From Pararhizobium sp. A13 (GTDB lineage: Bacteria; Pseudomonadota; Alphaproteobacteria; Rhizobiales; Rhizobiaceae): 64,000 nucleotides of DNA. This document shows positions 56,945 to 64,000 of the stretch, piece by piece. How positions within the stretch are numbered: position 1 is the stretch's first letter; each line of letters starts with the position of its first letter. The notes under the pieces are model-generated. The model did not search any database, was not told the origin of the DNA, and saw only the letters and a list, made by a program, of their open reading frames with translations. Location of the stretch: assembly GCF_040126305.1 (NCBI RefSeq), contig NZ_CP149510.1, positions 1,127,001 through 1,191,000 on the forward strand, written 5' to 3'. A program made the translations under genes and the position numbers.

Positions 56945-57106
56945 GGATCCCCTCTGAATTGTCGGCCCTGCGGCCAAGATTCAGCTAGCACGAATATAGC
57001 AACCACGGAACGGCCGGCGTGGGCCAGCGGCGCGAATTTGTCGACACCATTTTTGGGGACAAGGATAGGTGGAATCGGCGACGGGTTTCGCCTTGAAGGC
57101 GCCGTG

Positions 57107-57637
57107 TCAAATGCGGGCTAAAGACTTGTAGAAAAACGTCGATCCGCAAAAGCTGCCATCCGGCATCAGCGCATATTGCGGAATGACGCCGACACGTTGC
57201 CAGCCGAATTTTTCATAGATCGATTCGGCCGGGCTTCCGGTTGCGGTGTCGAGCACGAGCACATGCCGCCCGTGTTTTGCCGCCTCGCTTTCGGCCGCGG
57301 TCATCAGCAACCGTGAGAGCCCAAGGCCGCGCGCCCGTCGATGAACGAGCAGCTTCTTCAGGTCGGCGCGATGCGGCTGGTTCGGCATCATGCCGATGCC
57401 GAGCTGGACCGTGCCGAGAATATCGCCGTCCTTTTCCGCCACGATCAGGATCGTGTGTCCCTCGCTTACCGCGCGACCGACGCTTTCCCAATAGGGCATG
57501 GCATCCGCGGGCGTGTACGGAGACATGAAGCCGACGGACGCGCCGCCTTCGACACAGTCCGAGAGGATCTCCGCCAGCGCCGGCAGGGCGGCAGCGATTT
57601 CGGAAGGGGCAAGGGAGCGGATCGTAAGCTGGGACAT
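57107..57637 (-). CDS. GNAT family N-acetyltransferase
   Basis: A 176-residue acetyltransferase with the acetyl-CoA site KKLLVHRRARGLGLSRLLM near residue 95 and a C-terminal WQRVGVIPQYALMPDG-type segment. It lies 5 nt downstream of an XRE-cupin regulator on the same strand. Such pairs, with an adjacent exporter, are often drug-resistance or amino-acid handling sets. The substrate is unknown. Confidence 0.88.
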   Translation of the reverse strand: MSQLTIRSLAPSEIAAALPALAEILSDCVEGGASVGFMSPYTPADAMPYWESVGRAVSEGHTILIVAEKDGDILGTVQLGIGMMPNQPHRADLKKLLVHRRARGLGLSRLLMTAAESEAAKHGRHVLVLDTATGSPAESIYEKFGWQRVGVIPQYALMPDGSFCGSTFFYKSLARI

Positions 57638-57642
57638 CGGGA

Positions 57643-58221
57643 CTAGACTTTGCTGCGGTTGAGGATGATGGCGTAGCGCGCCGGCTCGCCATGCGGATTG
57701 TGAAAGATGTGGGCTTCGGCAAGCCGCATGAACAGGCAGTCGCCCGCCTCAAGCACATGCGTCTCGTCACCGGCCGTCATCGTCAGCCTGCCTTCGAACA
57801 GCCAGAGGTGTTGGGTGAAACCGGGGTCGAACTGCTGTCGTTCGAACACCACGCGGGCGCCCGGCGGAAACTCGACTTCGACGATATCGACCGGTGAGCC
57901 GACATTGTCGGGCGAGACCGAACGGCGCAGGTAACCCGTTTCCGGATCGCGCCAGACGCGCTGCTCTGCGCGCCGCAAAAGCGGACTTCCGGCCTCGTCG
58001 CCGGTTGCAAAGAAGCGCGACAGGGTCGTGCCCAAGGCGCTGCAGAGCCGGGCAAGCAATTGCGCAGTGGGGCTCGCCTCGCCGCGCTCGATGCGCGAGA
58101 TCATCGCCCGGCTGACACCGGAGCGGCCGGCGAGATCGTCGAGCGTCATGGTTTGAGCCAGCCGCAGCGCTTTCATCCGCTCGCCGATATCTGTTTCGAA
58201 CGTGTCTGACGTTGATTCCAT
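57643..58221 (-). CDS. XRE family regulator with cupin domain
   Basis: A 192-residue regulator. The N-terminal lambda-repressor-like helix-turn-helix has LRLAQTMTLDDLAGRSGVSR followed by MISRIERGEAS. The C-terminal cupin barrel (VDIVEVEFPPGARVVFE to HVLEAGDCLFMRLAEAH) senses a ligand. The ATG at 58221 lies 10 nt after a TATAAT-like box (58231-58236), so the mRNA may be nearly leaderless. A longer frame exists upstream but shows no similarity. It is 5 nt before a GNAT gene and divergent from an MFS gene, which it likely controls. Confidence 0.88.
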   Translation of the reverse strand: MESTSDTFETDIGERMKALRLAQTMTLDDLAGRSGVSRAMISRIERGEASPTAQLLARLCSALGTTLSRFFATGDEAGSPLLRRAEQRVWRDPETGYLRRSVSPDNVGSPVDIVEVEFPPGARVVFERQQFDPGFTQHLWLFEGRLTMTAGDETHVLEAGDCLFMRLAEAHIFHNPHGEPARYAIILNRSKV

Positions 58222-58232
58222 GATAGGAGAAT

Positions 58233-58246
58233 TATATGATCTTATA
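58233..58246. promoter_or_regulatory. Near-palindrome and promoter-like boxes before the XRE-cupin gene
   Basis: TATATGATCTTATA is a palindrome with one mismatched pair, overlapping the TATAAT-like box on the minus strand. TTGACT (minus, 58251-58256) lies nearby. This fits an autoregulatory operator, but spacing to TATAAT is only 14 nt. Confidence 0.4.
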
Positions 58247-58437
58247 GTGGAGTCAACCGCCTCGTTGTTCTTGCCAAATAAATCGGCTGCGTGCCGTTTT
58301 GGCGACAACCAAAAGCCACGTGTCCGGCTATGGTGCCGGCCGGGACGGGTGCACGGAGAAACCGCCCTACGATCAATATGTTAGCGATCGTTTTGGCAGC
58401 GCAATGCAATTGGCGGTTGAGTGCCCTGGGAGGGTAG

Positions 58438-59712
58438 ATGGCAGCGACGACGGAAATCTCATCCGAACGGCCCCAATCCTCGGTGCTGTCGATCGCCAGC
58501 ATCGTGTTGTCCATGGCCTGTGTCGGCATTGGCAACGGCGTGATGTTCGCCTACGTGCCCTTCGTGCTGGCCCGCAGCGAAAGCCCGACCTGGGTCGCGG
58601 GCGCCGCGGTCACCGCGCTTGCCTTCGGTGGTCTCGCCGGCTGCGTTATCGCCGGCCCGATGATCCGCCGCGTCGGCCATGCCCGCGCCTTTTCCTGCTC
58701 CATGGCGCTGGTCTTGTTGTCAGCCTTCCTGATCGCACTCGGCGTTCATCCGCTGCTTTGGGTGTTGGCGCGCGGGCTCTATGGCGCGGCGGGCAATATC
58801 AACTTCATCATCTCGCTGAGCTGGCTCAACCATACCAGCGCCAACAGCTGGCGCGGCAGGGCGATGTCGGCGTTCTACATGACCTATGTCATCGCCCTCG
58901 GGCTGGGTGCCTGGCTGTTCGGCCAGATCCCGGCGGAGGGCAACCTCGCGCCGCTGCTTACCATTTTCTTCACCACCATGGCCATCCTGCCGATCGGCCT
59001 GACGCGTCTGCCCAATCCGCCGCCGCCGGCGAAAGTCAGCGTCGATGTGCCGATGGTCTGGCGCAATTCCCCTGTCGCCTTCGTCGGCGTTCTCGCCGCC
59101 GGCGGCCTTTCCATGGCCGTGCAGGGTTTTACGCCGATCTATGCCGCTGCCAATCAGGTGAGCCAGGGCGATGTGGCACTGCTGATGCTCGTCATGCAGT
59201 TCGGCCTCATCTTCATCCAGTATCCCATGGGCGTGCTGTCGGACCGGATCGACCGGCGGATCGTCCTGATTCTCGTCTGCCTGCTAATCTCGGTTGCCGC
59301 TGTCGTCGCGCTGATTGTTTCCTTTGCCAATCTCATCCTGTTGATGCTGGTCTTTGCGGTCTTCGCCGGTGCCGTCGAAACTGTCTATTCGATCGCCAAT
59401 GCGCATGCCAACGATCGCACCGCGCCCGCCGATTTCGTGCCGCTCGCCTCGACGCTTTTGATGTGCTGGTCGATAGCAGCCACGGTCATTCCGTTGTCGA
59501 TCACGTTGCTCACTCCGGTCTTTGGGTCGAAGACCTTCATCTATGCCGCGATGGGGACCGCGATTGCCTACGCCGCCTTCGTCGCGCTGCGGCTGAAATT
59601 CCGCGAACCCGTGCCGCCGCATTTGCGGGAGAATTTCGAGATGATGAGCGCGCAGATGCCGAATGCGGGCGCGCTGGTGGAGGGCGAGAAGACCGGGAGC
59701 AGCAATCCATGA
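58438..59712 (+). CDS. MFS transporter
   Basis: A 424-residue transporter with about twelve helices, e.g. VLSIASIVLSMACVGIGNG, GGLAGCVIAGPMIRRVGHA, GVLSDRIDRRIVLILVCLL (the conserved loop in the second half). It resembles the drug/sugar efflux branch with the DRxxRR-like loop in GVLSDRIDRR. GGGAGG lies 4-5 nt before the ATG. It is divergent from an XRE-cupin regulator and may export the compound modified by the adjacent acetyltransferase. Confidence 0.9.
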   Translation: MAATTEISSERPQSSVLSIASIVLSMACVGIGNGVMFAYVPFVLARSESPTWVAGAAVTALAFGGLAGCVIAGPMIRRVGHARAFSCSMALVLLSAFLIALGVHPLLWVLARGLYGAAGNINFIISLSWLNHTSANSWRGRAMSAFYMTYVIALGLGAWLFGQIPAEGNLAPLLTIFFTTMAILPIGLTRLPNPPPPAKVSVDVPMVWRNSPVAFVGVLAAGGLSMAVQGFTPIYAAANQVSQGDVALLMLVMQFGLIFIQYPMGVLSDRIDRRIVLILVCLLISVAAVVALIVSFANLILLMLVFAVFAGAVETVYSIANAHANDRTAPADFVPLASTLLMCWSIAATVIPLSITLLTPVFGSKTFIYAAMGTAIAYAAFVALRLKFREPVPPHLRENFEMMSAQMPNAGALVEGEKTGSSNP

Positions 59713-59871
59713 TGCTGGTCCGGCTTGCGGAGACATTACCTGAAGGCTTCCCCAGACCGCCACGGCGCTGGATGTGAAGACTTCGTTGATGCTGGTTGCA
59801 TATTCCGGCTATCCATATCCGCTGAAAATCATCTATTGAATCCGCCAGGAAAAGGAAACCGGGCCCGCATC

Positions 59872-61332
59872 ATGCTCAAGTTCAAGACATCTACCGGCGT
59901 GGTCAATGTGGATAACTGGGGCTATCAGTTGCAGGGGCTGGGCGGCGACCCGCAAAACGTCAACCTGCTTATCTCCGCCACCCATGATCTGCTCGTCATC
60001 GATTCCTCGCGCGATGGCACGAACAGCGGACGCTTCACCGAGGGTGAAGTGACCCGCATGAAGGATGGCATGGGCGGTCGGTCCGTGGTCGTCTCCTATA
60101 TCTCCATCGGCGAGGCGTCTGATTTTCGCGACTACTGGGACGAGGATTGGACCGTCAACGGCAAGGCCACCGGCAGACTGACCGACGAGGCACCGGACTG
60201 GCTCGGGCCTCTCAATCCCGACTGGCCGGAATCGCGCAAGGTGCGGTACTGGGATCCGGACTGGCAGAACACCATGTTCAACGACCAGAAGACCGGCGAT
60301 CTCGACGCCATCGTCAAGGCCGGGTTCGATGCGGCCTATCTCGACATCATAGACGCCTATTATTTCTGGGGTGCCGAAGTCTTGAAGGGCGATCGCCAGG
60401 CCGGCGATCCCGTCAACCAGAAACAGGCCGCGCAGCGCATGGTCGATTTCGTGGTTGCCATGACGGAACATGCCCGCGAGACAAATCCGGACTTTTTCGT
60501 CATCCCCCAGAACGGCGCCTGGATCCTCAACGACCTGGGTACCGACAGCGTGCGCAAGCAGGCGTATCTCGATGTCATCGGCGGCATCGCGGTTGAAGAT
60601 CTCTATTATCGCGGCGACAAGGACGAGAACAATCCGCTGAGGCCGGACGAAGAGACGATCGCAATCCTGAAGCGTGACTTTGTCGACAAGGGCATACCGG
60701 TCTTTGTGGTGGACTACATCAATGGCAGCGAGCGTATCGACGCGTTCAACAAAATGGTCTTGGCGGACGGATTCATTCCGTTTGCCGCACCCGAGCGTGA
60801 TCTCGACAGGCTGGTCGGCACCTATGACGGCGACCCCGCCTATATCCGGCCCACCGCGCAGGCGGACACCCTGCGCGGCTCAAATCTCGCCGACAAGATC
60901 GGCGGCCTGGGCGGCGACGATAAAATTGCCGGGCGTGAAGGCAACGACACGATTTCCGGCGGAGCAGGGAATGACAAGCTCTATGGCGGAGCGGGAAAAG
61001 ACACGCTCACCGGCGGGAGCGGCAAGGATCAATTCGTCTTCGACACCAAGTTCGCCGATGGCAATATCGATACGGTGGCCGATTTCAGCGTTGCCGATGA
61101 TCGGCTTCTGCTGGACCACGACATCTTTTCCAGGCTGCCAGCCGGCGCGCTGAAAGCCTCAGCCTTCATCATCGGCACGAAGGCGGCGGATGCGGGCGAT
61201 CGGATCATCTACGACAGCCGGACCGGCGAACTTTTTTACGACGCCGACGGCGCGGGCAAGGGTGCGGCGATCCAGATTGCGCGGCTCGACAGCCACCTCA
61301 AACTGATGGCTGACGATTTCCTGATCTTCTGA
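59872..61332 (+). CDS. GH114-like glycosidase fused to RTX calcium-binding repeats
   Basis: A 486-residue protein. Residues about 10-330 match the endo-alpha-1,4-polygalactosaminidase (GH114) barrel: VVSYISIGEASDFRDYW, YLDIIDAYYFWG, then FFVIPQNGAWILNDLG and VFVVDYINGS. Residues about 340-390 hold tandem RTX nonapeptides (GGLGGDDKIAG, GGAGNDKLYGGAGKDTLTGG), and a C-terminal beta region ends in DDFLIF. There is no signal peptide, so type I secretion is expected. GH114 enzymes cut galactosaminogalactan-like polymers. The transporter is not nearby. The ATG is the first that gives the barrel start. Confidence 0.82.
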   Translation: MLKFKTSTGVVNVDNWGYQLQGLGGDPQNVNLLISATHDLLVIDSSRDGTNSGRFTEGEVTRMKDGMGGRSVVVSYISIGEASDFRDYWDEDWTVNGKATGRLTDEAPDWLGPLNPDWPESRKVRYWDPDWQNTMFNDQKTGDLDAIVKAGFDAAYLDIIDAYYFWGAEVLKGDRQAGDPVNQKQAAQRMVDFVVAMTEHARETNPDFFVIPQNGAWILNDLGTDSVRKQAYLDVIGGIAVEDLYYRGDKDENNPLRPDEETIAILKRDFVDKGIPVFVVDYINGSERIDAFNKMVLADGFIPFAAPERDLDRLVGTYDGDPAYIRPTAQADTLRGSNLADKIGGLGGDDKIAGREGNDTISGGAGNDKLYGGAGKDTLTGGSGKDQFVFDTKFADGNIDTVADFSVADDRLLLDHDIFSRLPAGALKASAFIIGTKAADAGDRIIYDSRTGELFYDADGAGKGAAIQIARLDSHLKLMADDFLIF

Positions 61333-61468
61333 GGGCCCAGCACCTGGTTGATCGCGCGCTTCGACTTTTGCAGCAGTCTTGCGGTAGATAACTGGCGTCC
61401 ATTGCATTTGGCCGGCCGCAATCGGTAAAATTCTTTGCAGTTTTGGAGGTTCCATTGTATGCGGGCGC

Positions 61469-63295
61469 ATGAGCACAAATTCGACCCGCACACCCCTCTC
61501 GCACATCCGCAATTTCTCGATCGTCGCCCATATCGACCACGGCAAGTCGACGCTGGCTGACCGGCTGATCCAGTCGACCGGCGGCCTTGCCGCGCGCGAG
61601 ATGTCCGAACAGGTTCTCGACAACATGGACATCGAGAAAGAGCGCGGCATCACCATCAAGGCGCAGACCGTGCGCCTGCATTACGTCGCCAACAACGGCG
61701 AGACCTACGTTCTCAACCTGATCGACACGCCCGGCCATGTCGACTTCGCCTATGAAGTCTCGCGCTCGCTGTCGGCCTGCGAAGGTTCGCTGCTGGTGGT
61801 GGATGCGTCTCAAGGCGTCGAAGCCCAGACGCTCGCCAACGTCTATCAGGCGATCGACAACAACCACGAGATCGTCACTGTCCTCAACAAGATTGACCTG
61901 CCGGCCGCAGAACCCGACCGTATCCGCGAGCAGATCGAGGAAGTGATCGGCATCGACGCTTCTCAGGCCGTGCTGATCTCGGCCAAGACCGGCCTCGGCA
62001 TTCCCGACGTACTCGAAGCGATCGTTCATCAGTTGCCGGCGCCAAAGAGCGAGGGCGGCGAAGACGCGCCGCTGAAGGCGCTGCTGGTCGATAGCTGGTA
62101 CGATACCTATCTCGGCGTCATCGTTCTCGTGCGCATTCTCGATGGTGTGCTCAAGAGGGGCCAGACGGTGCGCATGATGGGCACGGACGCCAAGTATCAG
62201 GTCGAGCGCGTCGGCGTCATCACGCCGAAGATGCTCACCGTCGATGCGCTGGGTCCCGGCGAGATCGGCTTCATCACCGCCTCGATCAAGGAAGTGGCCG
62301 ATACCCGTGTCGGCGATACGATTACGGAGGACAAGCGCCCGACGGCGCAGGCGCTGCCGGGCTTCAAGCCGGCCCAGCCGGTCGTTTTCTGCGGCCTCTT
62401 CCCGGTCGATGCCGCCGATTTCGAGGATCTGCGCGCCGCCATGGGCAAGCTGCGCCTCAACGACGCCTCGTTCTCCTTCGAAATGGAATCGTCCGCAGCG
62501 CTCGGCTTCGGTTTCCGCTGCGGCTTCCTCGGCCTGCTGCACCTGGAAATCATCCAGGAACGCCTCGAGCGCGAATTCGATCTCGACCTGATCGCCACCG
62601 CGCCCTCGGTCGTCTACCAGCTGTACATGACCGACGGCACGATGCGCGAGCTGCACAATCCGGCCGATATGCCCGATGTCGTCAAGATCTCGGAAATCCA
62701 CGAGCCGTGGATCCGCGCGACCATCCTGACGCCCGACGATTATCTCGGCGGCATCCTCAAGCTCTGCCAGGACCGGCGCGGCATCCAGGTGGAACTCACC
62801 TATGTCGGCACCCGCGCGATGCTGACCTACGATCTGCCGCTCAACGAAGTCGTCTTCGATTTCTACGACCGGCTGAAGTCGATCTCCAAGGGCTATGCCT
62901 CCTTCGACTACCAGATCACCAGCCATCAGGAAGGCCATCTGGTCAAGATGTCGATCCTGGTCAACGGCGAGCCGGTCGATGCGCTGTCGATGATGGTGCA
63001 CCGCATGGCCGCCGAAAAGCGCGGCCGCGACATGTGCGAGAAGCTCAAGGAGCTGATCCCGAAGCACATGTTCAAGATCCCGATCCAGGCCGCCATCGGC
63101 GGCAACGTGATCGCCCGCGAAACCATCTCGGCGCTGCGCAAGGACGTCACCGCCAAGTGCTACGGCGGCGACGCCACCCGCAAGCGCAAGCTGCTCGACA
63201 AGCAGAAGGCCGGCAAGAAGCGCATGCGCCAGTTCGGCAAGGTGGAAATCCCGCAGGAAGCGTTCATCGCGGCGCTGAAGATGGGCGACGAGTAG
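61469..63295 (+). CDS. lepA: Elongation factor 4 (LepA)
   Basis: Ribosome-associated GTPase that back-translocates or aids 30S maturation. The 608 residues have the full length. G1 is [15 protein letters not shown]3 lies in [14 protein letters not shown] and G4 in TVLNKIDLP. The LepA-specific C-terminal domain ends in [16 protein letters not shown]. The start gives [26 protein letters not shown] at 61445-61449 lies 19 nt before it and is better placed for an ATG at 61459 in another frame. Whether that matters is unclear. Confidence 0.97.
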   Translation: MSTNSTRTPLSHIRNFSIVAHIDHGKSTLADRLIQSTGGLAAREMSEQVLDNMDIEKERGITIKAQTVRLHYVANNGETYVLNLIDTPGHVDFAYEVSRSLSACEGSLLVVDASQGVEAQTLANVYQAIDNNHEIVTVLNKIDLPAAEPDRIREQIEEVIGIDASQAVLISAKTGLGIPDVLEAIVHQLPAPKSEGGEDAPLKALLVDSWYDTYLGVIVLVRILDGVLKRGQTVRMMGTDAKYQVERVGVITPKMLTVDALGPGEIGFITASIKEVADTRVGDTITEDKRPTAQALPGFKPAQPVVFCGLFPVDAADFEDLRAAMGKLRLNDASFSFEMESSAALGFGFRCGFLGLLHLEIIQERLEREFDLDLIATAPSVVYQLYMTDGTMRELHNPADMPDVVKISEIHEPWIRATILTPDDYLGGILKLCQDRRGIQVELTYVGTRAMLTYDLPLNEVVFDFYDRLKSISKGYASFDYQITSHQEGHLVKMSILVNGEPVDALSMMVHRMAAEKRGRDMCEKLKELIPKHMFKIPIQAAIGGNVIARETISALRKDVTAKCYGGDATRKRKLLDKQKAGKKRMRQFGKVEIPQEAFIAALKMGDE

Positions 63296-63305
63296 GCCTT
63301 TTCTT

Positions 63306-63344
63306 CCATCGAATATGCGCATACCATGCGCGCATATTTGATGG
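63306..63344. promoter_or_regulatory. Operator-like inverted repeat before ccdAB
   Basis: CCATCGAATATGCGC (63306-63320) is nearly the reverse complement of GCGCATATTTGATGG (63330-63344), with one mismatch, across a 9-nt centre. It sits just upstream of the ccdA ribosome site and would be a natural autoregulatory site for the CcdAB complex. Confidence 0.7.
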
Positions 63345-63352
63345 AGGTGACC

Positions 63353-63583
63353 ATGCCCCAGCCTCTCCGCAGGCCAGCCAATCTTTCTCTTGATAGTAAC
63401 CTCGTTTCGCAGGCGCGCGATCTCAACATCAATCTGTCACGTGCTGCGGAGGATGGCATCGAACGTGCGGTCAAAAGCGAGCGCGAGCGTCTCTGGCGGA
63501 TCGAGAATGCCGAGGCGATCGAGGCGTCCAACAGGTATGTCGAAAAGCATGGTCTGCCCTTGGCGAAATATCGCCAGTTCTGA
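63353..63583 (+). CDS. ccdA: Antitoxin CcdA
   Basis: A 76-residue antitoxin. The N-terminal part PANLSLDSNLVSQARDLNIN forms the ribbon-helix-helix that binds the operator. The charged C-terminal SERERLWRIENAEAIEASNR is the disordered segment that wraps the CcdB dimer. The ATG is preceded by GGAGGTGA; the frame is open nine codons upstream. Its TGA stop overlaps the CcdB start by one base, typical of such pairs. Confidence 0.93.
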   Translation: MPQPLRRPANLSLDSNLVSQARDLNINLSRAAEDGIERAVKSERERLWRIENAEAIEASNRYVEKHGLPLAKYRQF

Positions 63584-63882
63584 TGGCGCGGTTCCATGTC
63601 TATCGTTTGAAACAGGATGGTGCTCTGGTTATCGCCGTGCAGTCCGATCTTCTGTCCAGTCTTCAGACATGCGCCGTCATTCCGCTTCTTCCAAAAGGAG
63701 AGCTTTCCCCGGTGATTGCGCGGCTCAATCCGGAGTTCGAGATCAGCGGACGGTTCTATACGATGGCGACGCAGTTTATCGGCGTTGTGACTGTAAGCGA
63801 ACTCGGACCGGACCTTATTGACTTGACCGGTAAAGCAGACGCCATCACCGCCGCAACGGATTTTCTCTTTCAAGGCTTTTGA
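63583..63882 (+). CDS. ccdB: Toxin CcdB
   Basis: A 99-residue gyrase poison of the CcdB family. It starts MARFHVYRLKQDGALVIAVQ, followed by SDLLSSLQTCAVIPLLPKGE and the C-terminal ATDFLFQGF, matching the family pattern. The three last residues, normally important for gyrase inhibition, are conserved in kind (QGF instead of W-G-I). It is chromosomal here, downstream of lepA, with ccdA overlapping by one base. Confidence 0.92.
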   Translation: MARFHVYRLKQDGALVIAVQSDLLSSLQTCAVIPLLPKGELSPVIARLNPEFEISGRFYTMATQFIGVVTVSELGPDLIDLTGKADAITAATDFLFQGF

Positions 63883-63904
63883 TATCCTGTTGAGGGCGTG
63901 TGCG

Positions 63905-64000
63905 ATGAAAGATCAATTGCTTTTCACGCGCCGCCATACTCAACTTGAACTCCCGATATCTCTCCATTACACCTTGATGTGCGTAAGGCCGGAGGAGGCC
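63905..64000 (+). CDS. Partial ORF at the window end, unidentified
   Basis: An ATG at 63905 with GAGGG about 7 nt upstream opens a frame of 32 codons to the window edge, starting MKDQLLFTRRHTQLELPISL. I do not recognise it. It could be the start of a regulator or another gene, or a chance frame. It lies 22 nt after ccdB. Confidence 0.35.
   Translation, partial: MKDQLLFTRRHTQLELPISLHYTLMCVRPEEA

Overview
The window reads as chromosomal DNA of a Rhizobiaceae-type alphaproteobacterium (Rhizobium/Agrobacterium/Sinorhizobium group). The evidence is high-GC coding sequence, an RpoH promoter of the alphaproteobacterial form before dnaK, palindromic intergenic elements of the rhizobial mosaic type, an Irr-type iron box before mbfA, a TTAA-N7-TTAA CtrA-like box, and conserved blocks such as pheS-ASCH-pheT. 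The genus is an inference. I saw no rRNA, tRNA, CRISPR array or intact prophage.

Layout. 0-10 kb: tail of a class A penicillin-binding protein, dnaK-dnaJ, a glutathione transferase, recF, a MoeB/ThiF-like E1 enzyme, an acetyltransferase, a D-2-hydroxyacid dehydrogenase, an SH3-domain secreted protein and an adenosine kinase-like PfkB enzyme. 10-20 kb: a divergent VOC/TetR pair with an operator, nth, a DUF2244 gene, a palindromic repeat cluster, an AraC-Ogt fusion, the ABC exporter-dapB-gpmA operon, glk, mgsA and mepA. 20-30 kb: a YejABEF-type peptide importer with a GhrA-like reductase, an NlpC/P60 hydrolase, a MarR regulator, a flavodoxin-fold reductase and xseA. 30-38 kb: an accessory stretch with an orphan phage/GTA-type head-spike pair (the second gene frameshifted), a small membrane protein, several oxidoreductases, acetyltransferases and a LysR regulator.

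38-44 kb: translation genes on the minus strand: infC (ATT start), rpmI-rplT, then pheS-ASCH-pheT. 44-51 kb: hydrolases, a BTLCP protease, a more AT-rich phosphatase next to a composite palindromic element, the iron exporter mbfA, a permuted NlpC/P60 protein, cfa, a DMT exporter and a YeaQ-type stress protein. 51-55 kb: efp facing epmA-epmB, which together encode EF-P and two enzymes of its beta-lysylation. 55-64 kb: a LuxR-type regulator, an OmpA lipoprotein, a Cys-rich secreted protein, a GNAT/XRE-cupin/MFS group, a GH114-like glycosidase with RTX repeats, lepA, a ccdAB toxin-antitoxin pair with an operator palindrome, and an ORF cut by the window end.

Functional links that can be inferred: DnaK/DnaJ with a heat-shock promoter; EF-P with EpmA/EpmB; Irr box with MbfA; the YejABEF importer; and three cell-wall hydrolase families (MepA, NlpC/P60, M15-like). 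The least routine items are the broken head-spike module, the GH114-RTX fusion, the repeat at 46207-46495 and the regulatory palindromes.
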